Assembly (NCBI RefSeq): GCF_028416595.1
Contig: NZ_JAMQKC010000008.1
Location: 1 to 64,000 of the forward strand
Direction: 5' to 3'
DNA from: Aquibacillus salsiterrae
GTDB lineage: Bacteria; Bacillota; Bacilli; Bacillales; Amphibacillaceae
Length of the DNA stretch: 64,000 nucleotides
Shown: in pieces, positions 16,251 to 25,728 of the stretch
How positions within the stretch are numbered: position 1 is the first letter of the stretch
How the letters are laid out: the number at the start of each line of letters is the position of its first letter
Made by a program: the position numbers and the translations under genes
Notes under the pieces: generated by a model
What the model saw: the letters and a program-made list of their open reading frames with translations, nothing else
Databases searched by the model: none
What the model was told of the DNA's origin: nothing

Positions 16251-16919
16251 ATGAATGTTCGAATCGAATTTACATATAAAACAAAAAAGGGCCTACAGAT
16301 AAATGCAACTTCAGAGGAAATCAAAGCGGAGGAAGCGATACTCATTGCTGAAGACATGGAGAGAACAGGACGTGTTGGTCAACTTACATGTATTAGCACT
16401 CATGATGAGAACGTTTGGACAATCAAAGAGTTAAAAAAAATTCTAGCAGGAATCCAAACAGATCCGCATAATGTAACAGTCTATTTTGATGGTGGTTTTG
16501 AAATAGAAAAAAAGAAATCAGGGTTAGGTTGTGTAATTTATTATGAGCAGAATAATAAAAAATATCGATTAAGAAAGAATGCGTTGGTCGAACAATTAAA
16601 CACGAATAACGAAGCGGAATATGCAGCCCTTTATTTAGCTTTGCAAGAATTAGAATTGTTAGGCGTTCATCATTTGCCAGTGTCGATTGTTGGAGATTCG
16701 CAAGTGGTTATCAATCAATTAGAAGGTGAATGGCCTTGTGTGGAAGAAGAGTTAAACCGTTGGGCAGACCGGATTGAAGACAAGATGGAACAGCTCGGGC
16801 TTGTTGCCGAATATCGATCAGTTTCGAGGAAAAAGAACCGAGAGGCAGATCAACTAGCGTCACAAGCACTAAATCAGGTAGAGATAATAAGTACGATTGA
16901 ATTAGAAGAAAAAGCATGA
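16251..16919 (+). CDS. RNase H-like (reverse-transcriptase-like) protein
   Basis: 222 aa. An N-terminal ~70-residue domain precedes a type I RNase H fold with the acidic residues in place: D80 in YFDGG, E121 in NNEAEYAA, D149 in VGDSQVV, D200 in KNREADQLA. It resembles the B. subtilis YpeP type; hydrolysis of RNA in RNA-DNA hybrids is likely but not proven for this subfamily. RBS AAAGGAG. The terminator overlaps its stop codon. Confidence 0.85.
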   Translation: MNVRIEFTYKTKKGLQINATSEEIKAEEAILIAEDMERTGRVGQLTCISTHDENVWTIKELKKILAGIQTDPHNVTVYFDGGFEIEKKKSGLGCVIYYEQNNKKYRLRKNALVEQLNTNNEAEYAALYLALQELELLGVHHLPVSIVGDSQVVINQLEGEWPCVEEELNRWADRIEDKMEQLGLVAEYRSVSRKKNREADQLASQALNQVEIISTIELEEKA

Positions 16920-16940
16920 AAGGAAATATTTCATGCTTTT
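16910..16940 (+). terminator. Terminator overlapping the RNase H-like stop codon
   Basis: 12-bp stem AAAAGCATGAAA/TTTCATGCTTTT. Confidence 0.8.
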
Positions 16941-17061
16941 AGCTATTTTCTCGTTTATGACTAAATTGCTTCATTAGCGGTGTTACGATAATATTAGTTG
17001 GTGAAAGCATTAAATACCATTCTTATATATTAGTGAAACCAGCGAGCGAGGAGTAAAAAAC

Positions 17062-17288
17062 GTGAGTAATTATCTTACTTATAAAGAAATTCAACAAAAG
17101 TGTGAACAATTAAATCAAATCTATCAAATTGATGTGGAAAAACTCTATAGCATAGCTTGAAAAAAGGGCGTATGGGGGCATTAAACGAATTTATGCAATA
17201 CTTGTATGAAGAAGGGGATACTGCTTTCATTGATTATCCAAACGATGTATATGCACATGATTATTTGTTTAATTGGTGGAAGGAATAA
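17062..17288 (+). pseudogene. Small gene of unknown function with a -1 frameshift
   Basis: GTG at 17062 has a good RBS (GAGGAG). Reading gives MSNYLTYKEIQQKCEQLNQI... to a TGA at 17158-17160. A second frame then continues GRMGALNEFMQYLYEEGDTA... to TAA at 17286-17288. One missing T near 17157 would restore a single 75-residue protein (SIALKKGRMGAL across the junction). Either a true frameshift or a sequencing error. Both halves look coding; no family recognised. Confidence 0.6.
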
Positions 17289-17364
17289 TGATCAAATCAT
17301 GAAATGTTAAATGATTTGTAAGTGTTTTGCTTAAATAAGGATTGTTTACTGAAGAATTTTGGGG

Positions 17365-18159
17365 ATGATAACTATTTTTGTTTTGTATTTTTTTATTGGA
17401 TTTGTTGCATCAACACTAGGAGCGATGGCGGGTCTTGGCGGTGGTGTAATTATAAAACCTGTATTGGACTTATTTGGTCACTTTGACCTTCCTACCATTG
17501 GAGTCTTGTCTTCTGCAACTGTTTTTGCGATGTCGGCGACGTCATTAATTGGGCTTAGGCATACGGAGATAGAAATTGAAAAAACAACAAGTACTCTTTT
17601 TGCTATCGGTTCAATAGTTGGGGGCTTTCTTGGGAAAATTATCTTTAACTTCATAGTAATTAACATTGGATTAACCAATGTGATCGGCGCCTTTCAATCT
17701 GCCTTTCTTGCTGCTTTACTTATTGTTATTGTTATTTTTGTTAAATACCAAAAGCTATTTACAATGTACGATGTAAAAAGTAAATCAATTATTGTCTTAG
17801 TAGCATTTTTTTTAGGTTTGATATCTGCCTTTTTAGGGATAGGTGGTGGACCATTAAATGTCGCGATTTTAACCTGGCTATTTACTATGAATGCAAAAGA
17901 GGCCTCGGTAAACTCCATTTTTATTATTTTCTTCTCACAATTAGCATCATTAATTTTAGTGGTAGTTCAAACAGATTTAGCAAACTATAACTTTTCAATG
18001 TTAGGCTATATGATAGTTGGGGGGATATTAGGTGGTTTAGTAGGTAGTAAACTAATTACGAGACATTCCAACAAAACAATCCAGCGAATTTTCAATAGTA
18101 CGATATTAATGATATTGGGGATTAATCTAATTAATTTAGTCAAATTCTTAATCCTATAA
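17365..18159 (+). CDS. TSUP family membrane transporter (TauE/SafE type)
   Basis: 264 aa, about eight TM helices, with the two glycine-rich repeats GAMAGLGGGVIIKP and SAFLGIGGGPLNVA that mark the TauE/SafE family. Family members export or import sulfite, sulfonates or other small anions; the substrate here is unknown. Start uncertain: ATG 17365 chosen, with TTG 17359 as alternative; both have weak ribosome binding sites. Monocistronic. Confidence 0.87.
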   Translation: MITIFVLYFFIGFVASTLGAMAGLGGGVIIKPVLDLFGHFDLPTIGVLSSATVFAMSATSLIGLRHTEIEIEKTTSTLFAIGSIVGGFLGKIIFNFIVINIGLTNVIGAFQSAFLAALLIVIVIFVKYQKLFTMYDVKSKSIIVLVAFFLGLISAFLGIGGGPLNVAILTWLFTMNAKEASVNSIFIIFFSQLASLILVVVQTDLANYNFSMLGYMIVGGILGGLVGSKLITRHSNKTIQRIFNSTILMILGINLINLVKFLIL

Positions 18160-18351
18160 TCATGTGACAGGCGTTTCACACTTTTTCTATATACATGTAA
18201 TGTAATTGTAAAATGATGTATTTAAGCCTGCGATGCCAGCGATGCTCGTAATTTTATCCTATTTTCCTCGTTTGCATTCCTTATGGATAGATGTTTAAAT
18301 GGTCATTACACGCACGCTACAATACAATACAAAGGAAAGAGGGATTTTTTA

Positions 18352-19119
18352 ATGAAACAAAGAATAATGATGATTGCATTCCTATTATTAATCGTAGGGC
18401 TTGCAGCGTGTTCTAATGATAAGAGTGAGACGACAGCACCAGAGCAAGAATCAGACTCTGCTAATACTGAGGAAAGTAACGATGAGCAGCAACAGGCCAC
18501 AGCTGACCAAGAACAGCAGCAAGCCGATATAGAAGAAATTATTTCCAGTAATCAAGTAGACGAAGAAGAAGTTGTTGCTACTGTAAATGGTAAGGAAGTA
18601 GCAGGCAGTAAATACAATTTAATGCTTCAACAGACTATCTCAACATTACAACAATATGGACAAGACCCAAGTGATGAAGATCTTGTTAAGGAACAAACGA
18701 TGAATGCAGTTATTAGTCAAGAAATTCTTGCTCAAGAGTTAGAAAACAAAGGGATTGAAGCAAAAGAAGCGGACATAAATGATCAAGTAGAGAAATTCAA
18801 AGGTAATTTTGAAACGGATAAGCAATACAAAGACTATTTGGCACAGTTAAACCTAAGTGAAAGCGAACTACTTGAACAGGTAGCTTATGATATTAAAATC
18901 CAACAATATATCGATACTGAAATGGAAAGTGTTGAAGTTTCAGATCAGGATGTTGAAGATTATTACGAGCAATTAAGTAGTCAAGGTGGAGAAGTTCCAG
19001 AGTTATCAGAAGTTGAATCACAAATTAGAGAGCAGTTGGCTTCTCAACAAAAGAGTACGAAGTTAAATGAGAAAATAAAAGAGTTAAAAGAAGAAGCGGA
19101 AATTGAAACGCTTATCTAA
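18352..19119 (+). CDS. SurA N-terminal-domain lipoprotein (PrsA-like chaperone without PPIase)
   Basis: 255 aa. Lipobox GLAAC with Cys20, an acidic Gln-rich linker to about 65, then a SurA/PrsA N-terminal chaperone fold (VVATVNGKEVAGSKYNLML). It lacks the parvulin domain of PrsA: the remainder is an all-helical, charged tail. Probably aids folding of secreted proteins outside the membrane. Start chosen at the ATG with RBS AAAGAGGG; an upstream in-frame ATG has none. Confidence 0.82.
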   Translation: MKQRIMMIAFLLLIVGLAACSNDKSETTAPEQESDSANTEESNDEQQQATADQEQQQADIEEIISSNQVDEEEVVATVNGKEVAGSKYNLMLQQTISTLQQYGQDPSDEDLVKEQTMNAVISQEILAQELENKGIEAKEADINDQVEKFKGNFETDKQYKDYLAQLNLSESELLEQVAYDIKIQQYIDTEMESVEVSDQDVEDYYEQLSSQGGEVPELSEVESQIREQLASQQKSTKLNEKIKELKEEAEIETLI

Positions 19120-19141
19120 CGATAACAGGCAACAGTGAATA

Positions 19142-19181
19142 AAACGCTTGGGATATCCAGTATCCCAAGCGTTTATTTATT
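19142..19181 (+). terminator. Terminator of the SurA-like gene
   Basis: 14-bp stem AAACGCTTGGGATA/TATCCCAAGCGTTT, then ATTTATT. Confidence 0.92.
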
Positions 19182-19489
19182 AAAGTGGGCTATTTATTCA
19201 AGAAATAAAAATCTAAAGATGGAGTGACATTTTCCTTGTCTAGAAAATTACGAAAATCTGCTTGATTAATAACATGTAAAGTCAGCTACGTTCGATCTGC
19301 GCCTATTGCATTTTTATTACATTTAGTTAAATATATTACATAAAATCAACAAGTGCTTACAATTGGTTAACAATGTAGTTAATCGAGCCAAATTTGTCAG
19401 TGGATATAATACACTAGTGGTAAGAGAACCATTTGTTTACATGCTTGATAATCAGGGTAAGGAAATAAAAAAATAAAGGGATGAAAAAC
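19182..19489. other. Intergenic region with a short repeat fragment
   Basis: AT-rich spacer before the acyltransferase gene. It contains TAAAGTCAGCTACGTTCGAT (about 19277-19296), akin to the repeat head at 61022, and a TATAAT hexamer at 19405-19410 without a convincing -35. No gene seen. Confidence 0.5.
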
Positions 19490-20521
19490 ATGAAACGACG
19501 TAATCCATTGATTGACAATGCGAAAGTCGTCTTAATTTTTTTTGTGGTATTTGGTCATGTTATCCAGCCTTTTAAAGCAGAGTTAAAGGAAATAGAGGTA
19601 TTGTATAACTGGATTTATTTCTTCCATATGCCAGCATTTATTTTATTAAGTGGCTTGTTCGCAAAAGGTATAGCTGATAAAGGCTATTTGGCTAAATTAT
19701 TTAAACGATTAATTATTCCCTACGTTGTGTTTCACTTCTTTTACACCTTGTACTACTATTTAAGTACTGGGGCAGACGGATGGGAATGGACAGTCTTAAA
19801 TCCTCAGTGGTCCTTATGGTTTTTGTTGAGCTTGTTCTTTTGGCATTTAATGATTATTGTTTTCAAAAAGATCCCCACAAGTTTAAGTGTCATTATTGCA
19901 ATTGAAATAGGTTTAATTGCTGGATTTATTAATGAGATAGGGTATACGTTAAGCTTATCAAGAACCTTTGTATTCTTTCCTTTCTTTTTGATAGGTTACT
20001 TTCTTACAGATAAACATTTACTTGCTTTAAAGAGAACCTGGATAAAGGGTTTAGCTATACTAATATTAACTAGTGTGGCTGTTGGTCTATTTTTAGCACC
20101 GAGTTTTCCACCTGAATGGATTTTGGCGACGACGTCTTATGAACAATTGAATGCAGCAGGTGTAGGTGCATTGGCCCGCTTTGCTTTTTATATACTATCC
20201 ATTTTAATGATTGGAAGTGTCATTGCCTGGGTTCCGGAAACTAGTAATCGTTTTACCCATATTGGTCAAAAAACAATGTACGTCTATTTATTACACGGGG
20301 TATTTATCTATTTATTCAGGTCAAATAACATGTTTAAAATTGATAACGTTATTGACTTATTTGGTCTTGGACTGATTAGTTTCGGTATTGTGCTTCTGTT
20401 GTCAAGTAAGCCCGTACGAATGATTACAGAGCCGTTAGTGGAAGCAAAATGGTCGCTAATTAGGCAAAGGTTAAATCAAAATAACCAGAGAAAGACATAC
20501 TATGAAACAAAATCTAGTTAA
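19490..20521 (+). CDS. Acyltransferase 3 family membrane protein
   Basis: 343 aa, about ten TM helices. The N-terminal NPLIDNAKVVLIFFVVFGHV carries the family's conserved His (FGHV). Members move acetyl or other acyl groups onto extracellular sugars or polymers; this one resembles the fucose 4-O-acetylase type. Start at the second ATG, 9 nt after AAAGGG; the ATG at 19481 is too close to it. Ends in a strong terminator. Confidence 0.85.
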   Translation: MKRRNPLIDNAKVVLIFFVVFGHVIQPFKAELKEIEVLYNWIYFFHMPAFILLSGLFAKGIADKGYLAKLFKRLIIPYVVFHFFYTLYYYLSTGADGWEWTVLNPQWSLWFLLSLFFWHLMIIVFKKIPTSLSVIIAIEIGLIAGFINEIGYTLSLSRTFVFFPFFLIGYFLTDKHLLALKRTWIKGLAILILTSVAVGLFLAPSFPPEWILATTSYEQLNAAGVGALARFAFYILSILMIGSVIAWVPETSNRFTHIGQKTMYVYLLHGVFIYLFRSNNMFKIDNVIDLFGLGLISFGIVLLLSSKPVRMITEPLVEAKWSLIRQRLNQNNQRKTYYETKSS

Positions 20522-20536
20522 AGTAACCGTTGCTGT

Positions 20537-20574
20537 GCTTGAAGAAAAATATTATTTTTCTTCAAGCTTTTTTT
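20537..20574 (+). terminator. Terminator of the acyltransferase gene
   Basis: GCTTGAAGAAAAA/TTTTTCTTCAAGC stem and seven T. Confidence 0.95.
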
Positions 20575-20805
20575 AAAAGACAAGAAAGTAGTATAAAAAA
20601 ATCCGGCTCTATACTAAATGTGGTGATGCTCTCTATCATAACGGGATTCTAGAGAAGTGCAAAAATATTTATTATGGTGGGGACTAGATGTTAGAATGAC
20701 ATCAGGATTCAAAATCAAGGATCTTTTTGTGATATGAATGGATAGTAATCACGAGGGAAATATTATTAAAGTTTTTGCAAGAGCAAAAAGGAGTGGAAGC
20801 AAAAA

Positions 20806-21525
20806 ATGGGACAATCAATTGAGGGTAAAACGGCTTTAGTAACAGGTGCTGGGAAAGGGATTGGTAAGGAAACGGCAATTGCATTAGCTAAAGAAGGTGT
20901 AAATATAGCGCTTCTCGCTCGGACAGAAGCTGATTTAAAACAGGTCGCAGCAGAAATTCAATCATTCGGTGTGAAGGTTGCTTATGCAACAGTAAATGTT
21001 GCCTCTTTAGATGAAGTAGAAAAAGCAATCGAAAAAGTAACAGGTGAGCTAGGAACGTTTGATATTATTATTAATAATGCGGGTACCGCTAAATTTGGTG
21101 GGTTTTTAGAGCTCGAACCAGATGAGTGGAAAAATATCATTGATGTCAACTTAATGGGGGTTTACTATGTGACAAGAGCAGTCCTCCCACAACTTATTGA
21201 TAAAAAGAGTGGCGACATAATTAATATTTCTTCTACTGCAGGTCAAAAAGGTGCACCAGTAACAAGTGCTTATAGTGCTTCCAAATTTGGCTTGTTAGGT
21301 CTGACAGAATCCCTTGCAATGGAGGTTAGAAAACATAATATTCGAGTCACGGCATTAACTCCTAGTACGGTTGCAACGGAGCTCGCGATTAATAATAATT
21401 TAACAGATGGAAATCCTGATAAAGTAATGCAGCCCAGTGACTTAGCTGAATTCATTGTTGCTCAGCTTAAGTTAAATCAACGTGTCTTTATTAAATCAGC
21501 TGGATTGTGGTCAACGAATCCGTAA
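20806..21525 (+). CDS. 3-oxoacyl-ACP reductase-like SDR (FabG-like)
   Basis: 239-aa short-chain dehydrogenase: NADP(H)-binding TGAGKGIG (13-20), INNAG, catalytic Ser in NISSTAG and the YSASK tetrad. It is close to the Bacillus 3-ketoacyl-ACP reductase paralogue ending [11 protein letters not shown]. Not in a fatty-acid operon, so it is an accessory FabG or another keto-reductase. RBS AAAGGAGTGG with a long spacing. Confidence 0.87.
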   Translation: MGQSIEGKTALVTGAGKGIGKETAIALAKEGVNIALLARTEADLKQVAAEIQSFGVKVAYATVNVASLDEVEKAIEKVTGELGTFDIIINNAGTAKFGGFLELEPDEWKNIIDVNLMGVYYVTRAVLPQLIDKKSGDIINISSTAGQKGAPVTSAYSASKFGLLGLTESLAMEVRKHNIRVTALTPSTVATELAINNNLTDGNPDKVMQPSDLAEFIVAQLKLNQRVFIKSAGLWSTNP

Positions 21526-21541
21526 TTGACAAAATGAATGA

Positions 21542-21649
21542 CAATTGTTACTTAAGATTGACAGGAGTACAAGTGTTTTTGGAGAACGCTTTTACAGAGA
21601 TTTACCTAATATCCTTTTTAAAAAAGTTATGCACCCTGAAAAGAAATAA
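21542..21649 (+). other. Possible 3' remnant of a lost gene
   Basis: Between a stop at 21539-21541 and TAA at 21647-21649 a 35-codon open frame ends FGERFYRDLPNILFKKVMHP. The residue pattern looks protein-like, yet there is no start codon or RBS. It may be the end of a deleted gene or chance. Confidence 0.25.
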
Positions 21650-21650
21650 T

Positions 21651-21693
21651 TAAAAGAAGTGTCAGGAGATTCAAATCCCTGACACTTCTTTTA
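21651..21693. terminator. Bidirectional terminator between fabG-like and ytaF
   Basis: TAAAAGAAGTGTCAGG/CCTGACACTTCTTTTA stem; overlaps the ytaF stop codon. Confidence 0.9.
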
Positions 21694-22362
21694 ATTAATT
21701 AATCGTGTAATCCCAATCACAATTAAAATGAACCCCGGTAAAAACGACATAAATCGTAACCACTTGATTTCAGAGAAAATTAAGCCGATTTTCATTCCGG
21801 AAAAAATCAGTAAGTAGCTAAAGAAAGTAATGGTTATAGCAGTAATAATTGGTGGGAACCCCATAAATGATGCTCCGATTCCTGCTCCGAAGGCATCAAG
21901 TGATAAGGCAATCCCGAGTAATACTGCTTCCCAACCTTTAATTATTCCGGACTTATCAATATCTGCTGCTGAAGGTACTTTCAATATTTCAATAATTAAG
22001 CCTAGCGATTGTAAATTTATGCGAATTACTTTACTATTGCTAGTTTTATTGTCAACTTCTTGTTTTGAAGGTTGTTCCTTTTTTTCATTATTTCTAAAAT
22101 AATTAATTGTTGCCCATAAGCCAATTCCGATTAGGATAAATGCTCCAATTTTATTTGCTATGTCCACACTAGTAAACTTAGTCAACAAGCCTCCAAATTC
22201 CATTGCTGCAAAAACCATTACACCGGTACAAATAGTTATAACTAAGATTGATGGTAGAGGAATCTTTATTTTTCTTATCCCATAGCTCAATCCAACCCCA
22301 AACCCGTCGAGACTAACAGCTAATCCTAAAATAAACAGATATAAGTAGTCGATACCGATCAC
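21691..22362 (-). CDS. ytaF: Sporulation membrane protein YtaF (MntP-related)
   Basis: 223 aa, six TM helices in two repeats, each with an acidic residue in a conserved turn (AVSLDGFGVGLSYG and ALSLDAFGAGIGAS), the pattern shared by MntP manganese exporters and YtaF. YtaF proteins are sporulation-associated in Bacillus. A cytoplasmic linker of about 25 residues separates the halves. Divalent-metal export is a plausible but unproven activity. Confidence 0.85.
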   Translation of the reverse strand: MIGIDYLYLFILGLAVSLDGFGVGLSYGIRKIKIPLPSILVITICTGVMVFAAMEFGGLLTKFTSVDIANKIGAFILIGIGLWATINYFRNNEKKEQPSKQEVDNKTSNSKVIRINLQSLGLIIEILKVPSAADIDKSGIIKGWEAVLLGIALSLDAFGAGIGASFMGFPPIITAITITFFSYLLIFSGMKIGLIFSEIKWLRFMSFLPGFILIVIGITRLIN

Positions 22363-22530
22363 TCCTTAATCCTATAGCTAGATTAGGGTATGATAGTAAG
22401 CCCGGTTGTGTGCTAAAGGGTAAATGAGAAAAACTCAGGGGCGCTGGAGTTGGATGTAGCTGACTCTACATATTATCCAAAATTAAGCGTATTTGCTAAT
22501 TTCCTCTGAAAAAAGTGGTAGGCCATCTAC
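22363..22530. other. Intergenic region with a possible repeat fragment
   Basis: The stretch around 22438-22472, read on the minus strand, contains GAGTCAGCTACATCCAACTC followed by CAGCGCC, related to the alternative repeat head at 61022 and 19277. No gene seen. Confidence 0.35.
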
Positions 22531-24087
22531 TTAAAAGACTTTAGTAGTCCAATCTTCGCAATTCCAAATATCAGTTACAACCCCTTCGTAAAAGTCAGGT
22601 TCATGCGAAATCACTAAGACACTTCCTTTGTATTCCTTTATCGCTCTTTTTAATTCCGTTTTAGCATCTTGGTCAAGGTGGTTTGTCGGTTCATCAAGCA
22701 CTAGCAAATTGGTTTCTTTGTTTATTAATTTACACAACCTTACCTTAGCCTTTTCACCACCACTTAGCACTTGAACCTTGCTCTCTATGTGTTTTGTCGT
22801 TAGTCCACACTTAGCTAAGGAGGCGCGAATTTCGTATTGGGTATAGTGGGGAAATTCCTCCCAGACTTCCTCTATACATGTATTCTGACTTACTGTTTTT
22901 AATTCTTGTTCGAAGTAACCGATATGCAAATGTTCACCTAACTGCACCGATCCTGAGATTGGTTTAATTTCACCTAAAATACTTCGTAAAAGTGTTGTTT
23001 TACCAATTCCATTGGCACCTGAAAGAGCAATCTTTTGACCACGTTCCATTGCTAATGTTAAAGGTCTAGACAAAGGTTCGTCGTAGCCAATGACAAGATC
23101 ATTCGTTTCAAATAAATACTTACCAGGTGTCCTCGCTTGCTTAAAGTGGAAGGTTGGTTTAGGTTTTTCTGCATCTAACTCAATGACCTCCATTTTATCA
23201 AGCTTTTTTTGGCGTGACATAGCCATTTTACTTGTGGCCGCGTTTGCTTTATTTCTGGCCACAAAATCTTTTAGATTAGCAATTTCTTTTTGTTGCTTCT
23301 TATAAGCTGCTTCTAGTTGTTGTTTTTTCATTTCATAAACCCGTTTGAATTCTTCGTAGTCGCCAGGATAGCGGGTCAATTGTTGATTTTCCATATGGTA
23401 AATTAAATTGATTACACTATTAAGAAACGGAATATCGTGTGAAACAAGAATAAAGGAATGGTCATAGTTAAGTAAGTAATGCTTCAACCATTCAATATGT
23501 TCCACATCTAAATAGTTTGTTGGTTCATCCAATAACAAAATATCAGGTTTTTCAAGTAGTAGTTTTGCTAACAGTACTTTCGTTCGTTGCCCACCACTTA
23601 GGTCATGAACATCTCGGTCTAATCCATATTCATCTAATCCAAGACCGTTTGCAATTTCTTCCACTTTCGCATCAATCACATAAAAATCATTATTCGTTAA
23701 TGCATCTTGAATATGGCCAGTTTCCTCCATAATCTTGTCTAATTCATCAGAGTCTACTTCACCCATTTTTAAATAAAGCTCATTCATTTCAGCTTCCATA
23801 TCATAAAGATACTGAAATGCAGTGCGTAGTACATCACGAATACTCATTCCTTGCCTTAACTCAGAGTGCTGATCTAAATAACCAACACGGGTGCGCTTTG
23901 CCCACTCAACCTTTCCTGCATCCGGTTCTAACTTACCGGTAATTATATTCATAAACGTGGACTTACCTTCACCGTTGGCTCCAATCAGTCCGATGTGTTC
24001 ACCTTGCAATAAACGAAACGATACATCTTCAAAAATTGCACGATCTCCAAATCCGTGACTTAAATTACTTACAGATAGTAAACTCAT
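22531..24087 (-). CDS. yfmM: ABC-F family ATPase YfmM
   Basis: 518 aa with two ATP-binding cassettes: Walker A GANGEGKST (36-44) and GANGIGKTT; signatures LSGGQRTKV and LSGGEKAKV; both Walker B motifs followed by DEPTN. A charged interdomain linker (about 240-310) lies between them. ABC-F proteins act on the ribosome E site rather than transporting. Length and sequence fit the B. subtilis YfmM orthologue, a translation factor rather than a clear resistance protein. Confidence 0.92.
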   Translation of the reverse strand: MSLLSVSNLSHGFGDRAIFEDVSFRLLQGEHIGLIGANGEGKSTFMNIITGKLEPDAGKVEWAKRTRVGYLDQHSELRQGMSIRDVLRTAFQYLYDMEAEMNELYLKMGEVDSDELDKIMEETGHIQDALTNNDFYVIDAKVEEIANGLGLDEYGLDRDVHDLSGGQRTKVLLAKLLLEKPDILLLDEPTNYLDVEHIEWLKHYLLNYDHSFILVSHDIPFLNSVINLIYHMENQQLTRYPGDYEEFKRVYEMKKQQLEAAYKKQQKEIANLKDFVARNKANAATSKMAMSRQKKLDKMEVIELDAEKPKPTFHFKQARTPGKYLFETNDLVIGYDEPLSRPLTLAMERGQKIALSGANGIGKTTLLRSILGEIKPISGSVQLGEHLHIGYFEQELKTVSQNTCIEEVWEEFPHYTQYEIRASLAKCGLTTKHIESKVQVLSGGEKAKVRLCKLINKETNLLVLDEPTNHLDQDAKTELKRAIKEYKGSVLVISHEPDFYEGVVTDIWNCEDWTTKVF

Positions 24088-24269
24088 GTCAAATACACCT
24101 TTTCTTTTAAAAAATTAACCCTTTCTATTATATAGATGATTTAGAAAAAACGATAGGTTATTCATCTATGAAAGTGTTGGTAACATGAAAAAGGATTAGT
24201 CTTGCAGTATTAAAAGGGGGAGATTTGTCTTATACTAATTTGTATGGTGAAATAGCGGAGGTTTGTTAC

Positions 24270-25076
24270 GTGAAATATTTTATTGTGATTTTAGGTTCCT
24301 TGATTATTTCGTTCGCATTTAATTTTTTTCTAGTCCCGTATGGAATCTTAAGTAGTGGAGTTAGCGGCATTGCTATCTTACTAGGCTTAATCACTCCATT
24401 TGATATTGGTCCACTTAATTTAGTACTGAATTTACCATTACTTATTTTGGGCTATATGAAGCTAGGTAGAGTTATTGCTGTTAATACAATCACATGTGTT
24501 CTCTCACTCTCCATTTTTTTGTATGTGTTGCCAGTTGTCGCGATAACTGAAAATATATTGTTATCGACGATATTTGGCGGCATTATTGGAGGAATTGGAA
24601 TTGGTCTGATCCTAAAGTATTCTGGTACTTCTGGCGGATTAGACATAATAGCTATTCTAATAACTCGTACGAGCAATATCAGCGTTGGCTTTCTCTTAAC
24701 AGCGATGAACGGCATTATTGTTTTAATTTCTGGAGCAGTGTTCAATTGGGAAACAGCCTTGTATACGTTATTATCCATCTACATAACAGGTAAAATAATT
24801 GATACGATACATACTAATCATATTAAACTTACGATGCAAATTGTCACCACCAATTTACAACCAATAAGAAGCGAATTATTGGAGACTGTATACCGAGGGA
24901 TGACGGTAATGGAAGGATACGGTGGCTATACAAATGAAAAGAAACAGATAATGATGATGGTTGTAACTAGGTATGAAACACTCCAAATCAAAAAAATCGT
25001 TAGGAAACATGACCCAAAGGCATTTATTAATATATTTGAAACAGTCGAAGTAGATGGTGAGTTCGCTAGGAATTAA
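24270..25076 (+). CDS. YitT family membrane protein
   Basis: 268 aa: five TM helices in the N-terminal part (NFFLVPYGILSSGVSGIAIL and SGTSGGLDIIAI motifs) and a C-terminal DUF2179 domain (about 200-268). Transport function unknown. Start at GTG 24270, which has RBS GGAGG 8 nt upstream; the longer TTG start at 24225 sits too close to its purine tract. Confidence 0.88.
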   Translation: MKYFIVILGSLIISFAFNFFLVPYGILSSGVSGIAILLGLITPFDIGPLNLVLNLPLLILGYMKLGRVIAVNTITCVLSLSIFLYVLPVVAITENILLSTIFGGIIGGIGIGLILKYSGTSGGLDIIAILITRTSNISVGFLLTAMNGIIVLISGAVFNWETALYTLLSIYITGKIIDTIHTNHIKLTMQIVTTNLQPIRSELLETVYRGMTVMEGYGGYTNEKKQIMMMVVTRYETLQIKKIVRKHDPKAFINIFETVEVDGEFARN

Positions 25077-25207
25077 TTAAATCCAGCCAAGACACTTTAC
25101 TATACGATGCAAGCAACAAATATTTTTGAAAACAAAGATACAGAATAATTAATTCAGGTGTATAATAAAGAAGTAAGCTAAAATTGAATATAGAGGAGAA
25201 CACTGAA

Positions 25208-25405
25208 ATGTCAACTAATAATGAACAACCTATAGAGCAAAAGAAAAAGTTAAGTACGCAAGAAATCATAAAACAACAATTAGAGAGAAAAAAGCAAGCC
25301 CAAGAAACTAGTAAAGGTAAAACTAATGGTGCAAATTCTATGCATCGGATGAAAAGTCAACAATCAAAAAAAACAAGTACAACTAGAAGGAAGATGGGTA
25401 GTTAA
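25208..25405 (+). CDS. Small Lys/Gln-rich hydrophilic protein
   Basis: 65 aa, no hydrophobic core, starting MSTNNEQPIEQKKKLS and ending SKKTSTTRRKMGS. Strongly basic and probably disordered. RBS GAGGAG and its position between a 5' spacer and a terminator support expression. Function unknown. Confidence 0.7.
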   Translation: MSTNNEQPIEQKKKLSTQEIIKQQLERKKQAQETSKGKTNGANSMHRMKSQQSKKTSTTRRKMGS

Positions 25406-25487
25406 CCACTCTCTTACTACCATTTATAAGAAACGCAAGTGCCTTGTTTACGTCGAGAGAGATAGGCGCTTTGAATTTTTATAAACA

Positions 25488-25520
25488 AACAGCTCTGTAA
25501 CAACCTACTGAGCTGTTTTT
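25488..25520 (+). terminator. Terminator of the small basic protein gene
   Basis: AACAGCTC/GAGCTGTT stem followed by TTTT. Confidence 0.85.
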
Positions 25521-25728
25521 TAATGGGTAATAAAGTGAAAAAATCAGAAGCAATCTGTTTTGCTTCCTGTGCTACTCCCATATTAGGGAATCAAATAATT
25601 CTTCCATACGTGTAAACGTCAAAAAAATCTTACTTTTTTATAATGAGAATGGTACACCATCGTTTATAATAAGATAAGGGAGTAAAATTGAAAGGTTGAA
25701 AAAGGCTACTAGGTTAACGAGGTGGGGC

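Noticed and set aside
22531..24087. ABC-F antibiotic-resistance protein
   Set aside because: It matches the housekeeping YfmM type in length and sequence; the interdomain linker shows no long resistance-type extension.
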